DNA of 64,000 nt, taken from Pseudomonas arsenicoxydans. GTDB lineage: Bacteria > Pseudomonadota > Gammaproteobacteria > Pseudomonadales > Pseudomonadaceae. Below are positions 39,914-48,046 of this stretch, piece by piece; the first letter of the stretch is position 1, and each line of letters starts with the position of its first letter. Position numbers and translations under genes: made by a program. The notes under the pieces were generated by a model that did not search any database, had not been told where the DNA came from, and saw only the letters and a list, made by a program, of their open reading frames with translations. The stretch lies in contig NZ_RCZE01000001.1 in assembly GCF_006438915.1 (NCBI RefSeq), positions 606,325 to 670,324 on the forward strand. Reading direction: 5' to 3'.

Positions 39914-41143
39914 TTAGCCGAAGAACCAGTAGCACACCCCGATGGCGCCCAGTACGCCGGCCAACTCTGCCAGCAACGCACACCCCACCGCGTGCCGTGC
40001 GCGCTGGATGCCCACCGCGCCAAAGTACACCGCCAGCACATAGAACGTTGTTTCGGTGCTGCCCTGAACCGTGGCCGCCACTAGCGCCGGGAAGCTGTCT
40101 ACGCCGGACGTCTTCATGGTTTCAATCAGCATCGCCCGCGCGGCACTGCCGGAGAACGGTTTGACCATCGCCGTCGGCAACGCGTCGACGAAGCGCGTGT
40201 CCCAACCGGCCCACTCCACCAAGTGCCGAATCCCGTCCAGACCCAAGTCCAGTGCGCCGGACGCGCGAAGCACACCCACCGCACAGAGCATCGCCACCAG
40301 GTACGGCAGCAGGTTCTTGGCCACGTCGAAACCTTCTTTGGCGCCTTCGACGAATGCTTCGTAGACCTTCACTTTGCGCAACGCGCCGATGATCAGAAAC
40401 AGCATGATCAGCCCGAACAGCGTCAGGTTGCCGAGGATCGATGACAGGCCGGCCAGCGCGGTGGCTGAGAGCGTCGCCAGCAGTGCCATGAAACCACCGA
40501 GGGCGAGGGCACCGGGAATCAGGTACGCCAGCACCACCGGGTCCCAGATGCGCAGGCGTTGCATGAAGGCGACCGACAGGAAGCCGACGATGGTCGAGCA
40601 ACTGGTGGCGAGCAGGATCGGCAGGAACACCAGCGTCGGGTCCGGCGCGCCTTGCTGGGCGCGGTACATGAAGATCGTTACCGGCAGCAGGGTCAGGGAG
40701 GAGGCGTTGAGCACCAGGAACAGGATCTGCGCGTTGCTGGCCACGGTGGCGCTGGGGTTGAGCTCCTGCAGGGCCTTCATCGCCTTGAGGCCAATTGGTG
40801 TGGCGGCGTTGTCCAGGCCCAGACCGTTGGCGGCGAAGTTCAGGGTGATCAGGCCGATGGCCGGGTGACCGGGCGGTACTTCCGGCATCAGGCGCAAGAA
40901 CAGTGGGCCCAGGGCTTTGGCCAGCCATTCGACGATCCCGGCTTTCTCGGCGATGCGCAGAAAGCCCAACCACAGGGTCAGGGTACCGAACAACAGGACC
41001 ATGACTTCGACCGACAGCTTGGCCATGGCGAAAATACTCTCCACCATCGCCGCGAAAATCCCGGCGTTGCCGCCGATCAGCCATTGCGCCAGTGCCGAAA
41101 CGGCCGCCACGATGAAGAAGCCAAGCCACAGGCCATTAAGCAT
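39914..41143 (-). CDS. Fused SpmA-SpmB (nucleoside-recognition Gate) membrane protein
   Basis: A 409-residue membrane protein with two Gate/nucleoside-recognition domains. The N-terminal half resembles SpmA (NFAANGLGLDNAATPIGLKAM) and the C-terminal half SpmB (TVQGSTETTFYVLAVYFGAVG). In Bacillus these two affect spore maturation; in this non-sporulating organism the role is unknown, possibly transport of a small molecule. The GGGGGA ribosome site precedes the ATG. Confidence 0.88.
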   Translation of the reverse strand: MLNGLWLGFFIVAAVSALAQWLIGGNAGIFAAMVESIFAMAKLSVEVMVLLFGTLTLWLGFLRIAEKAGIVEWLAKALGPLFLRLMPEVPPGHPAIGLITLNFAANGLGLDNAATPIGLKAMKALQELNPSATVASNAQILFLVLNASSLTLLPVTIFMYRAQQGAPDPTLVFLPILLATSCSTIVGFLSVAFMQRLRIWDPVVLAYLIPGALALGGFMALLATLSATALAGLSSILGNLTLFGLIMLFLIIGALRKVKVYEAFVEGAKEGFDVAKNLLPYLVAMLCAVGVLRASGALDLGLDGIRHLVEWAGWDTRFVDALPTAMVKPFSGSAARAMLIETMKTSGVDSFPALVAATVQGSTETTFYVLAVYFGAVGIQRARHAVGCALLAELAGVLGAIGVCYWFFG

Positions 41144-41197
41144 CAGTCAAATCCCCCGGAATATGCGGCGAATGATAGCGGGGTAGCCACAAACGAC

Positions 41198-41221
41198 AAA
41201 CCCCGGATTTCTCCGGGGTTT
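41198..41221 (-). terminator. Hairpin downstream of gltP
   Basis: The stem AAACCCCGGA / TCCGGGGTTT is followed on the minus strand by TTTGTCGTTT. It lies past the gltP stop and REP and ahead of the SpmAB-like start, so it separates the two genes. Confidence 0.8.
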
Positions 41222-41259
41222 GTATGGCGCGATGGACGCGGTCCCTTGTGGGAGCAACC

Positions 41260-41395
41260 TGTGGCGAGGGGGCTTGCCCCCGTTCGGCTGCGAAGCAGTC
41301 GCAAAACCTGCTAAAGCGGTGTGCCAGAACAAACCAGGTCGCCAGTTCTCGGGGGCGCTTCGCACCCCAACGGGGGCAAGCCCCCTCGCCACAGG
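41260..41395. repeat. Inverted REP pair (GGCGAGGGGGCTTGCCCCCGTT class)
   Basis: TGTGGCGAGGGGGCTTGCCC and its facing complement flank about 90 bases between gltP and the SpmAB-like gene. A lone TGTGGGAGCAACC immediately to the left looks like a remnant of a second unit. Confidence 0.88.
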
Positions 41396-41416
41396 ATTCG
41401 GTTCCACAGTCTGGTG

Positions 41417-42748
41417 TTAGTTCTTGGAAATCTCGCCAGCCGGCAGTTTTTCCTTGCTGCGCCAGTGCGGCAGGGAGTTCCAGTAGCGCTCGCCCTTGGC
41501 GTCGTCGTACATGCCTTCCCAGCGCGAGATAACCAGCACGGCCAGCGCATTGCCGATTACGTTCAATGCGGTACGGGCCATGTCCATGATGCGGTCGACA
41601 CCGGCGATGAACGCCAGGCCTTCCAACGGAATCCCCACACTGCCCAAAGTAGCCAACAGCACCACGAAGGACACGCCCGGTACACCGGCGATGCCTTTGG
41701 AGGTGACCATCAGGGTCAGCACCAGCAGCAACTGCTGGCTGATCGACAGGTCGATGCCGTACAGCTGGGCAATGAAAATCGCCGCGATGCTCTGGTACAG
41801 GGTCGAACCGTCGAGGTTGAACGAGTAACCGGTTGGTACCACGAAGCTGCAAATGGCTTTCGGCGCACCGTAGGCTTCCATCTTCTCGATCACGCGCGGC
41901 AGCACGGTTTCCGAGCTGGCGGTGGAGTAGGCCAGCACCAGCTCATCCTTGAAGATGCGCATCAGCTTGATCACCGAGAAGCCGAACAGGCGAGCAATCA
42001 GGCCCAACACCACGAAGGCGAAGAAGGCGATGGCGAAGTAAACCAGCAAGACCAGCTTGGCCAGCGGCAACAGAGAGGCGAAGCCGAAGTTGGCCACGGT
42101 CACCGCGATCAGTGCGAATACGCCGATCGGGGCGTAGTTCATGATCATGTGAGTGACCTTGAACATGCTTTCCGAGACGCCCTGGAACATCTTCACCAGC
42201 GGCTCGCGCAGGTCCGATTGCAGGCTCGACAGGCCGAGGCCGAACAATACGGAGAAGAAGATGATCGGCAGCATCTCGCCGCGGGCCATGGCCGCGAAGA
42301 TGTTCGACGGGATCAAGTTGAGGATGGTTTCGATGAACGCGTGTTCATGCTGGACCTCGGCGGCAGTCGCCTGGTACTTGGAAATATCCACGGTACCCAG
42401 GGTGCTCATGTCAATGCCGGTGCCCGGATGGAACACGTTGGCAAGCACCAGACCGACCAGGATGGCGATGGTGGTAACGATCTCGAAGTAAACGATGGTC
42501 TTCAGACCGATGCGACCAAGTTTCTTGGCGTCGCCGACACCCGCGATACCGACGATCAGCGAGGAGATCACGATCGGGATCACGATCATCTTGATCAGAC
42601 GGATAAAGATATCGCCTGCCGGTTGCAGGACGTTGCTGATCCACCAGGCTTTTTCGGCACTGAAATGGTTGAGCAGCGCACCGATTGCAATCCCCAATAC
42701 CAGACCGATGAGGATCTGCCAGGCGAGGCTAAGCTTTGCCTTCTTCAT
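41417..42748 (-). CDS. gltP: Glutamate/aspartate:proton symporter
   Basis: A DAACS-family transporter of 443 residues with eight helices and two re-entrant loops. Signature segments are the serine-rich TASSETVLPRV (HP1), SFNLDGSTLYQ (TM7) and SKGIAGVPGVSFVVL (HP2). It imports glutamate and aspartate (possibly C4-dicarboxylates). The purine-rich AAGGGTAA precedes the ATG. Its upstream region is long (704 bases to the next gene). Confidence 0.93.
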   Translation of the reverse strand: MKKAKLSLAWQILIGLVLGIAIGALLNHFSAEKAWWISNVLQPAGDIFIRLIKMIVIPIVISSLIVGIAGVGDAKKLGRIGLKTIVYFEIVTTIAILVGLVLANVFHPGTGIDMSTLGTVDISKYQATAAEVQHEHAFIETILNLIPSNIFAAMARGEMLPIIFFSVLFGLGLSSLQSDLREPLVKMFQGVSESMFKVTHMIMNYAPIGVFALIAVTVANFGFASLLPLAKLVLLVYFAIAFFAFVVLGLIARLFGFSVIKLMRIFKDELVLAYSTASSETVLPRVIEKMEAYGAPKAICSFVVPTGYSFNLDGSTLYQSIAAIFIAQLYGIDLSISQQLLLVLTLMVTSKGIAGVPGVSFVVLLATLGSVGIPLEGLAFIAGVDRIMDMARTALNVIGNALAVLVISRWEGMYDDAKGERYWNSLPHWRSKEKLPAGEISKN

Positions 42749-42935
42749 ATCATTACCCTTACTTGCGTTTGACTCAGGCAGACGCAGTCACTGGTTCGCT
42801 TGTGGCGAAAAATGCGTGCATCTGCCCCCGTATAAGGAGCCCCGGAGCGCTTGTTAGTGGCTCTCTGGCAGGCGAAAAAAGGCGCAACTATTCCGATGCA
42901 AGGAAGCGACGTCTAATGCCGTAAACGCCTACCCT

Positions 42936-42950
42936 ATGCCGAATCGGCAT
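42936..42950. promoter_or_regulatory. Palindromic candidate operator upstream of gltP
   Basis: ATGCCGA-A-TCGGCAT is a perfect inverted repeat about 190 bases before gltP. The regulator is unknown. Confidence 0.4.
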
Positions 42951-43096
42951 GAGCTTTTGCAAATGAAACTGGCGTCCCAACCGGTTCGAATGCGCCATTT
43001 CGGCAGGTATAAGTGCCGTGAACCGGCCATTTCAGAGGAGGTTGGTGATTTTTTAAACCAAGGATTAACGGCTAAATATTGAGAAAAAACCTACGT

Positions 43097-43390
43097 TTAG
43101 CTGCGGAAAATCGCTGCTGTCTTCTGACGGTTTCTCGATATACGGTCGCGAAGAAATACCGCGAAATGTTTTTGCGGGGAATGTAGCGGAAGTGGCATAG
43201 GGATAAATGAGCAATACGCTCTGGGCCACTGCTTTACGTGAGTGAAGCTCTCCGCAAATTCGTCGAGTTCCTGTGACCCGGCGAATTTGCGTCGCAGCTT
43301 TTGCCTGACCCGGCCCTTGCGCAGGCACTCCTTGTACCCGTAGGTCACTCCGACCCTGTAACAGTCAGAACGTCCCGGCCCCATGGTCAT
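43097..43390 (-). CDS. Doubtful small open frame
   Basis: 97 codons (MTMGPGRSDCYR...) preceded by GAGGAAGG seven bases from the ATG, which is the only reason to list it. The composition is basic and unlike a folded protein, and no family is recognised. It could equally be noncoding. Confidence 0.2.
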   Translation of the reverse strand: MTMGPGRSDCYRVGVTYGYKECLRKGRVRQKLRRKFAGSQELDEFAESFTHVKQWPRAYCSFIPMPLPLHSPQKHFAVFLRDRISRNRQKTAAIFRS

Positions 43391-43452
43391 GCGGCTACCT
43401 TCCTCGGGTAGCGCAGTAGAGAGAAGCAGGGTGCTTCTTTCACATGACAAAT

Positions 43453-43917
43453 TCAGTACCAGTTCGGATCTTTTTTCAGTTGTTCCATCAACAGGTCCTG
43501 CATGCCTTGATCGGGTTTGCCGAGGAAGCGGTAGCTGGCATGTCGCGTGGGCGACTTGTCGGCCGGCAGCCCTGCGGGCACTTCGACCAGCATGGCGTAG
43601 GCATCTTCCTTGTCGAAACTGAACGCCACGATCAAGCGCTCGTTCAGGCATGTGGGCTGTGATTTACACAGCGGCCCGACCAGATACTTGTGGCCGTCCT
43701 CTTGTACCGCATTCATTTGCTCGGCATCGCCAGACAGGTTCATCACCCATTCCGGCAGGCGTTCTTCCTTTTTCACCACGCCTTGCCATGTTTCACGGTA
43801 CTGCGGGTCGGTAGTGATTAACTCATTGGCCCGCATTTGGCCGTCATTGGCCGCCATCGCCATGGCACTACCGCCCAGAAGCAGGGCGGCTGCCATTGTC
43901 TTGTACAAAATGCTCAT
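43453..43917 (-). CDS. ivy: Ivy-family lysozyme inhibitor
   Basis: A 154-residue periplasmic protein with signal peptide MSILYKTMAAALLLGGSAMAMA. The Ivy fold is suggested by YRETWQGVVKKEERLPEWV and KYLVGPLCK, with the disulfide-bounded loop C84-KSQPT-C90. Classical Ivy has CKPHDC with an inhibitory His; here that His is absent, so activity against c-type lysozyme may be altered and a role toward endogenous lytic transglycosylases is possible. It begins two bases after the DUF1328 gene. Confidence 0.82.
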   Translation of the reverse strand: MSILYKTMAAALLLGGSAMAMAANDGQMRANELITTDPQYRETWQGVVKKEERLPEWVMNLSGDAEQMNAVQEDGHKYLVGPLCKSQPTCLNERLIVAFSFDKEDAYAMLVEVPAGLPADKSPTRHASYRFLGKPDQGMQDLLMEQLKKDPNWY

Positions 43918-43919
43918 GT

Positions 43920-44102
<183 letters not shown>

Positions 44103-44167
44103 TCATTATTTAGAGGTGATGCTTGTGTTGCGTGTCCCGGCGCAGACCGCACGCCAAGTTCTGTTAC

Positions 44168-44455
44168 CTAGAACACCCAGCGCTCCTGACGAGGCATCTC
44201 GTCCAGGGGCTGCGCCTGGTCTACGTCCATCATCCGCATGGGAGTGAGGTCGGCCTGACTACTGCTGGCGGCGCTGAAGTGGGTTTGGGCTGGATGTTGA
44301 ATCGATACGTGCGGCGCCTCTGGCTGCTGGCTCTGCTCCCAACGCATGAACTGTTGGCCGGCGATCAACGTGATCAGCAATGCCAGAACAGCAAACATGC
44401 CTTGTTGGATATGCAGTGGCGAGATGCGCAGTTGGGCGGCACGGTAGCTATTCAT
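44168..44455 (-). CDS. Small single-pass membrane protein of unknown function
   Basis: A 95-residue protein with one helix (about 18-37, GMFAVLALLITLIAGQQFM) and a Gln/Pro/Ser-rich C-terminal part. A GGGAGGAG ribosome site supports it strongly. It lies 83 bases ahead of the DUF1328-Ivy pair in the same direction and next to algB. No family recognised; possibly an envelope-stress protein from its context. Confidence 0.75.
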   Translation of the reverse strand: MNSYRAAQLRISPLHIQQGMFAVLALLITLIAGQQFMRWEQSQQPEAPHVSIQHPAQTHFSAASSSQADLTPMRMMDVDQAQPLDEMPRQERWVF

Positions 44456-44894
44456 CCTGAAGCTCCTCCCACTTTGGTGGTGATCTTGTTGGTGGGCGTA
44501 AAGTTAAATGCCCTGATTACCCAGACTATTGCAGCCTGCATGCCAGCTTTTTTTAGTGGATAAAAACTAATAAAATCAATAACTTAAAAAGTTTATGAAA
44601 ATCGTTTGCGACGCATCCTGCACGATGACCCCTCCAGGGTCGTGCGAAATGCACGATAGGTTCGCAGGCTCTTGGAATATTTTTGAATTGAGCGACGGGG
44701 GCAGATGTCAGAAAGGGAGGCGAGTAACTGCCAAAAATCCGGTGTTTTGCTAAAAAACCATGGAAATCAGCGAATTAGGTAGACAGGCTTTAGATAGCTA
44801 CCCTGCTGGTGCTGGAATGGATCAGAATCGACCATGCAACTTGCCCGATTTATCCGGGACTAACCAAGATCAATCATTAAAGGAGCGCAGGAAC
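44456..44894. other. Divergent regulatory region upstream of algB
   Basis: 439 bases between the 95-residue gene and algB. It holds an AT-rich block (about 44560-44600) and three copies of the heptamer GCACGAT or its reverse (44620-44626, 44640-44645 partial, 44651-44657), the last two forming the hairpin TCGTGC-GAAAT-GCACGA. These are candidates for a regulator site controlling algB. Confidence 0.5.
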
Positions 44895-46241
44895 ATGGAA
44901 TCAGCCACGGTGAATCAAGGCCGCATTCTGTTGGTAGACGATGAGTCCGCTATCCTGCGAACCTTCCGCTATTGCCTTGAAGACGAGGGGTACAGCGTCT
45001 CTACCGCGAACAGCGCAGCCCAGGCTGACGCCTTGTTACAGCGTCAGGTATTCGACCTGTGCTTTCTGGATTTGCGCCTGGGTGAAGACAACGGCCTGGA
45101 TGTGCTGGCACAGATGCGTATTCAGGCACCCTGGATGCGTGTGGTGATCGTCACCGCGCACTCGGCCGTAGACACCGCGGTCGATGCGATCCAGGCGGGC
45201 GCCGCCGATTACCTCGTCAAGCCGTGCAGCCCTGACCAATTGCGCCTGGCCACCGCCAAGCAGCTGGAAGTGCGGCAACTGTCCGCTCGCCTGGAAGCCC
45301 TGGAAGGTGAAGTGCGTAAACCCAAGGATGGCCTGGACTCCCACAGTCCGGCGATGAAAGTGGTGCTCGAAACCGCCCGCCAGGTGGCCGGGACCGATGC
45401 CAACATTCTTATCCTGGGTGAATCCGGCACCGGTAAAGGTGAGCTGTCCCAGGCGATTCACGGCTGGAGCAAGCGTCAGAAGAAGTCCTGCGTCACGATC
45501 AACTGCCCGTCCCTGACCGCCGAACTCATGGAAAGTGAACTGTTCGGTCACAGCCGTGGTGCCTTTACCGGTGCCAGCGAAAGCACATTGGGTCGGGTCA
45601 ACCAGGCCGACGGTGGCACGCTGTTTCTCGACGAGATCGGCGACTTTCCGCTGACGTTGCAGCCCAAGTTGCTGCGGTTCATTCAAGACAAGGAATACGA
45701 GCGGGTAGGGGACCCGGTGACCCGCCGCGCCGATGTGCGCATTCTCGCGGCGACTAACCTGAACCTTGAAGACATGGTGCGCGACGGCCGCTTCCGCGAA
45801 GACTTGCTCTATCGCCTGAACGTCATCACGTTGCACTTGCCGCCACTGCGTGAACGCCGTGAAGACATCCTGAACCTGGCCGACCGTTTCCTCGCCCGCT
45901 TCGTCAAAGAGTATGCGCGCCCGGCCCGGGCCTTCAGCGATGAGGCCCGCGAGGCGCTGCTGGGTTATCGCTGGCCCGGCAATATTCGCGAACTGCGTAA
46001 CGTGGTGGAGCGGGCAAGCATTATCTGTCCGCAGGAACGGGTTGAGATCAGCCATTTGGGCATGGCCGAAACCCCGATCAACAATGCTCCGCGCATTGGC
46101 GCGGCGTTGAGCCTGGACGAACTGGAAAAAGCCCACATCGGTGCAGTACTCGCCACGGCGGATACACTGGATCAAGCGGCCAAGACCCTGGGCATTGATG
46201 CCTCGACCCTGTACCGCAAACGCAAGCAATACAACTTGTGA
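44895..46241 (+). CDS. algB: NtrC-family response regulator AlgB
   Basis: A two-component sigma-54-type activator that in Pseudomonas controls alginate and virulence genes with KinB. It has 448 residues from the ATG at 44895 (ribosome site AGGAGCGCAGG). Receiver domain: Asp15/Asp16 acidic pocket, phosphoacceptor Asp59 (LDL), Lys in VKPCSP. AAA+ domain: Walker A GESGTGKG, RGAFTGA loop, Walker B GGTLFLDEIGD. The C-terminal Fis-type HTH is LDQAAKTLGIDASTLYRKRK. KinB begins 10 bases downstream. Confidence 0.97.
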   Translation: MESATVNQGRILLVDDESAILRTFRYCLEDEGYSVSTANSAAQADALLQRQVFDLCFLDLRLGEDNGLDVLAQMRIQAPWMRVVIVTAHSAVDTAVDAIQAGAADYLVKPCSPDQLRLATAKQLEVRQLSARLEALEGEVRKPKDGLDSHSPAMKVVLETARQVAGTDANILILGESGTGKGELSQAIHGWSKRQKKSCVTINCPSLTAELMESELFGHSRGAFTGASESTLGRVNQADGGTLFLDEIGDFPLTLQPKLLRFIQDKEYERVGDPVTRRADVRILAATNLNLEDMVRDGRFREDLLYRLNVITLHLPPLRERREDILNLADRFLARFVKEYARPARAFSDEAREALLGYRWPGNIRELRNVVERASIICPQERVEISHLGMAETPINNAPRIGAALSLDELEKAHIGAVLATADTLDQAAKTLGIDASTLYRKRKQYNL

Positions 46242-46251
46242 GCTGTCACCG

Positions 46252-48039
46252 ATGAAATTGGCGATGAAGCTGCGTACTCGGCTGTTCCTGAGTATTTCTG
46301 CACTGATCACCGTGGCCCTGCTCGGACTTTTGCTCGGGCTGGTCAGCGTGATGCAGATGGCCGGGTCCCAGGAAGCGCTCGTTCGCAACAACTTTGTCAC
46401 GCTCGACCTGGGATTGAAATTACGCCAGACCCTCGGCGATCAATTGATGATCATGGTCGACGAGAAACCTGATCCCGCCAAGTTCGAGGCGTCCAGGCAA
46501 CACTATATCCAACTGCTCGATGAAGGCATCGCCATTGAACAATCCGGCAATAGTGGCCAACACGGGTTCCAGCAGGCCAAGGATGACTATCTCGATTTTG
46601 TTCAGGCCTACGGCCAGGCCTCTGAACCCAAGGTATTGAGTGGCAACGAAGCACTCACGGAAAAATTCAACACGTTGCGCAATGGGCTGCTCGCGGAACA
46701 CAAACGGGCGCTGGATAACATCAATGACACCGAGCGCCAGTCCCGGGAGCGCGCGTTGCTGGTGGCTGGCCTGCTCGGGTTGGTGGGATTGGCGGTGCTG
46801 ATCATCGGCTTCGTGACGGCCCACGCGATCGCCCGGCGTTTTGGCGGACCGATCGAAGCGCTGGCTCAGGCCGCCGATCATATTGGCCAAGGCAATTTCG
46901 AGGTGACCCTGCCGGTTTCCTCGGCCGTGGAATTGAACTTGCTGACCAAGCGCTTCGGGATCATGGCCGAGGCGTTGCGCGAGCATCAGGCCACCAACAT
47001 CGATGAACTGCTGGCCGGTCAACAACGCCTGCAAGCCGTGCTCGACAGCATCGACGACGGTTTGTTGATGATTGATCGCGAAGGCCATCTCGAACACCTC
47101 AATCCGGTGGCTCAGCGCCAGTTGGGTTGGGACACAGATCGCCTTGGCCAAGGTCTGGGCGCAGCCCTTGAACGTCCCGAGCTGGATGAGCAGCTGCAAC
47201 TGGTGCTGCGCGGTGGCACGCTGGAGCGCGCGCCGGAAGACTTGAGTATCGAGGTCGATGGCGAATCGAGGTTGCTGACCTATAGCCTGACGCCGGTCAT
47301 CCATACCCAAGGGCACATCCTGGGCGCGGTGATGGTGTTGCATGACGTCACTGAACAGCGGGCGTTCGAACGGGTGCGCAGCGAGTTTGTCTTGCGTGCT
47401 TCTCATGAGTTGCGAACACCGGTGACCGGCATGCACATGGCGTTCGGCCTGTTCCGTGAGCGGGCGAAATATCCACAGGATTCCCGCGAAGCCGACCTGC
47501 TGGATACGGTCAATGAAGAAATGCAGCGCTTGATGCAGTTGATCAACGACCTGCTGAATTTCTCTCGTTACCAGAACGGCTTGCAGAAATTGTCCCTGGC
47601 GCCATGTTCCATCGAGGATCTGTTGGCGCAGGCCCATGCCCGCTTTGCCGAGGCCGCGACTGAGCAGGGCATTGAGTTGCGGGTAGAAGTGCAGGGGCCG
47701 TTGCCCCGATTGCAGGCCGATCAACCGCAGTTGGACCGGGTGCTCGACAATTTGATCGACAATGCCTTGCGCCATACCGCACGGGAAGGGCTGATCCGAT
47801 TGCAGGCCCGACGTCATGGCGAGCGGGTGATTATCAGTGTCGAGGACAACGGCGAAGGAATTGCCTATGGCCAGCAAGGGCGAATCTTCGAGCCCTTTGT
47901 CCAGGTCGGCCGCAAGAAGGGCGGCGCCGGGCTTGGTCTGGCGCTGTGCAAGGAAATCGTGCAACTGCACGGCGGGCGGATGGGCGTCTATTCGCGGCCA
48001 GGGCAGGGTACGCAGTTCTATATGGCGCTGGCGGTGTAG
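46252..48039 (+). CDS. kinB: Sensor histidine kinase KinB
   Basis: The membrane kinase of AlgB, 595 residues, identical in length to the P. aeruginosa protein. Two membrane helices (about 12-35 and 168-192) enclose a helical periplasmic sensor. A HAMP region and a PAS domain (about 255-370) follow. The phosphoacceptor is His385 in ASHELRTP, and the ATPase domain ends with DNGEGIAYG and GGAGLGLAL. In P. aeruginosa KinB is mainly an AlgB phosphatase and regulates alginate via AlgW/MucA. Confidence 0.96.
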   Translation: MKLAMKLRTRLFLSISALITVALLGLLLGLVSVMQMAGSQEALVRNNFVTLDLGLKLRQTLGDQLMIMVDEKPDPAKFEASRQHYIQLLDEGIAIEQSGNSGQHGFQQAKDDYLDFVQAYGQASEPKVLSGNEALTEKFNTLRNGLLAEHKRALDNINDTERQSRERALLVAGLLGLVGLAVLIIGFVTAHAIARRFGGPIEALAQAADHIGQGNFEVTLPVSSAVELNLLTKRFGIMAEALREHQATNIDELLAGQQRLQAVLDSIDDGLLMIDREGHLEHLNPVAQRQLGWDTDRLGQGLGAALERPELDEQLQLVLRGGTLERAPEDLSIEVDGESRLLTYSLTPVIHTQGHILGAVMVLHDVTEQRAFERVRSEFVLRASHELRTPVTGMHMAFGLFRERAKYPQDSREADLLDTVNEEMQRLMQLINDLLNFSRYQNGLQKLSLAPCSIEDLLAQAHARFAEAATEQGIELRVEVQGPLPRLQADQPQLDRVLDNLIDNALRHTAREGLIRLQARRHGERVIISVEDNGEGIAYGQQGRIFEPFVQVGRKKGGAGLGLALCKEIVQLHGGRMGVYSRPGQGTQFYMALAV

Positions 48040-48046
48040 GGCGCTT

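Larger units (their letters stand above)
42749..43452. other. Long intergenic region upstream of gltP
   Basis: 704 bases with no confident gene. It contains a perfect 7-1-7 palindrome ATGCCGA-A-TCGGCAT at 42936-42950, a candidate operator for gltP, and an AT-rich patch at about 43040-43095. A weak minus-strand frame (43097-43390) is listed separately. No clear sigma-54 site was found. Confidence 0.5.

Noticed and set aside
43000..43030. Sigma-54 promoter for gltP on the minus strand
   Set aside because: CGGCAC and CTGC elements are present but the GG-GC spacing is one base too long.
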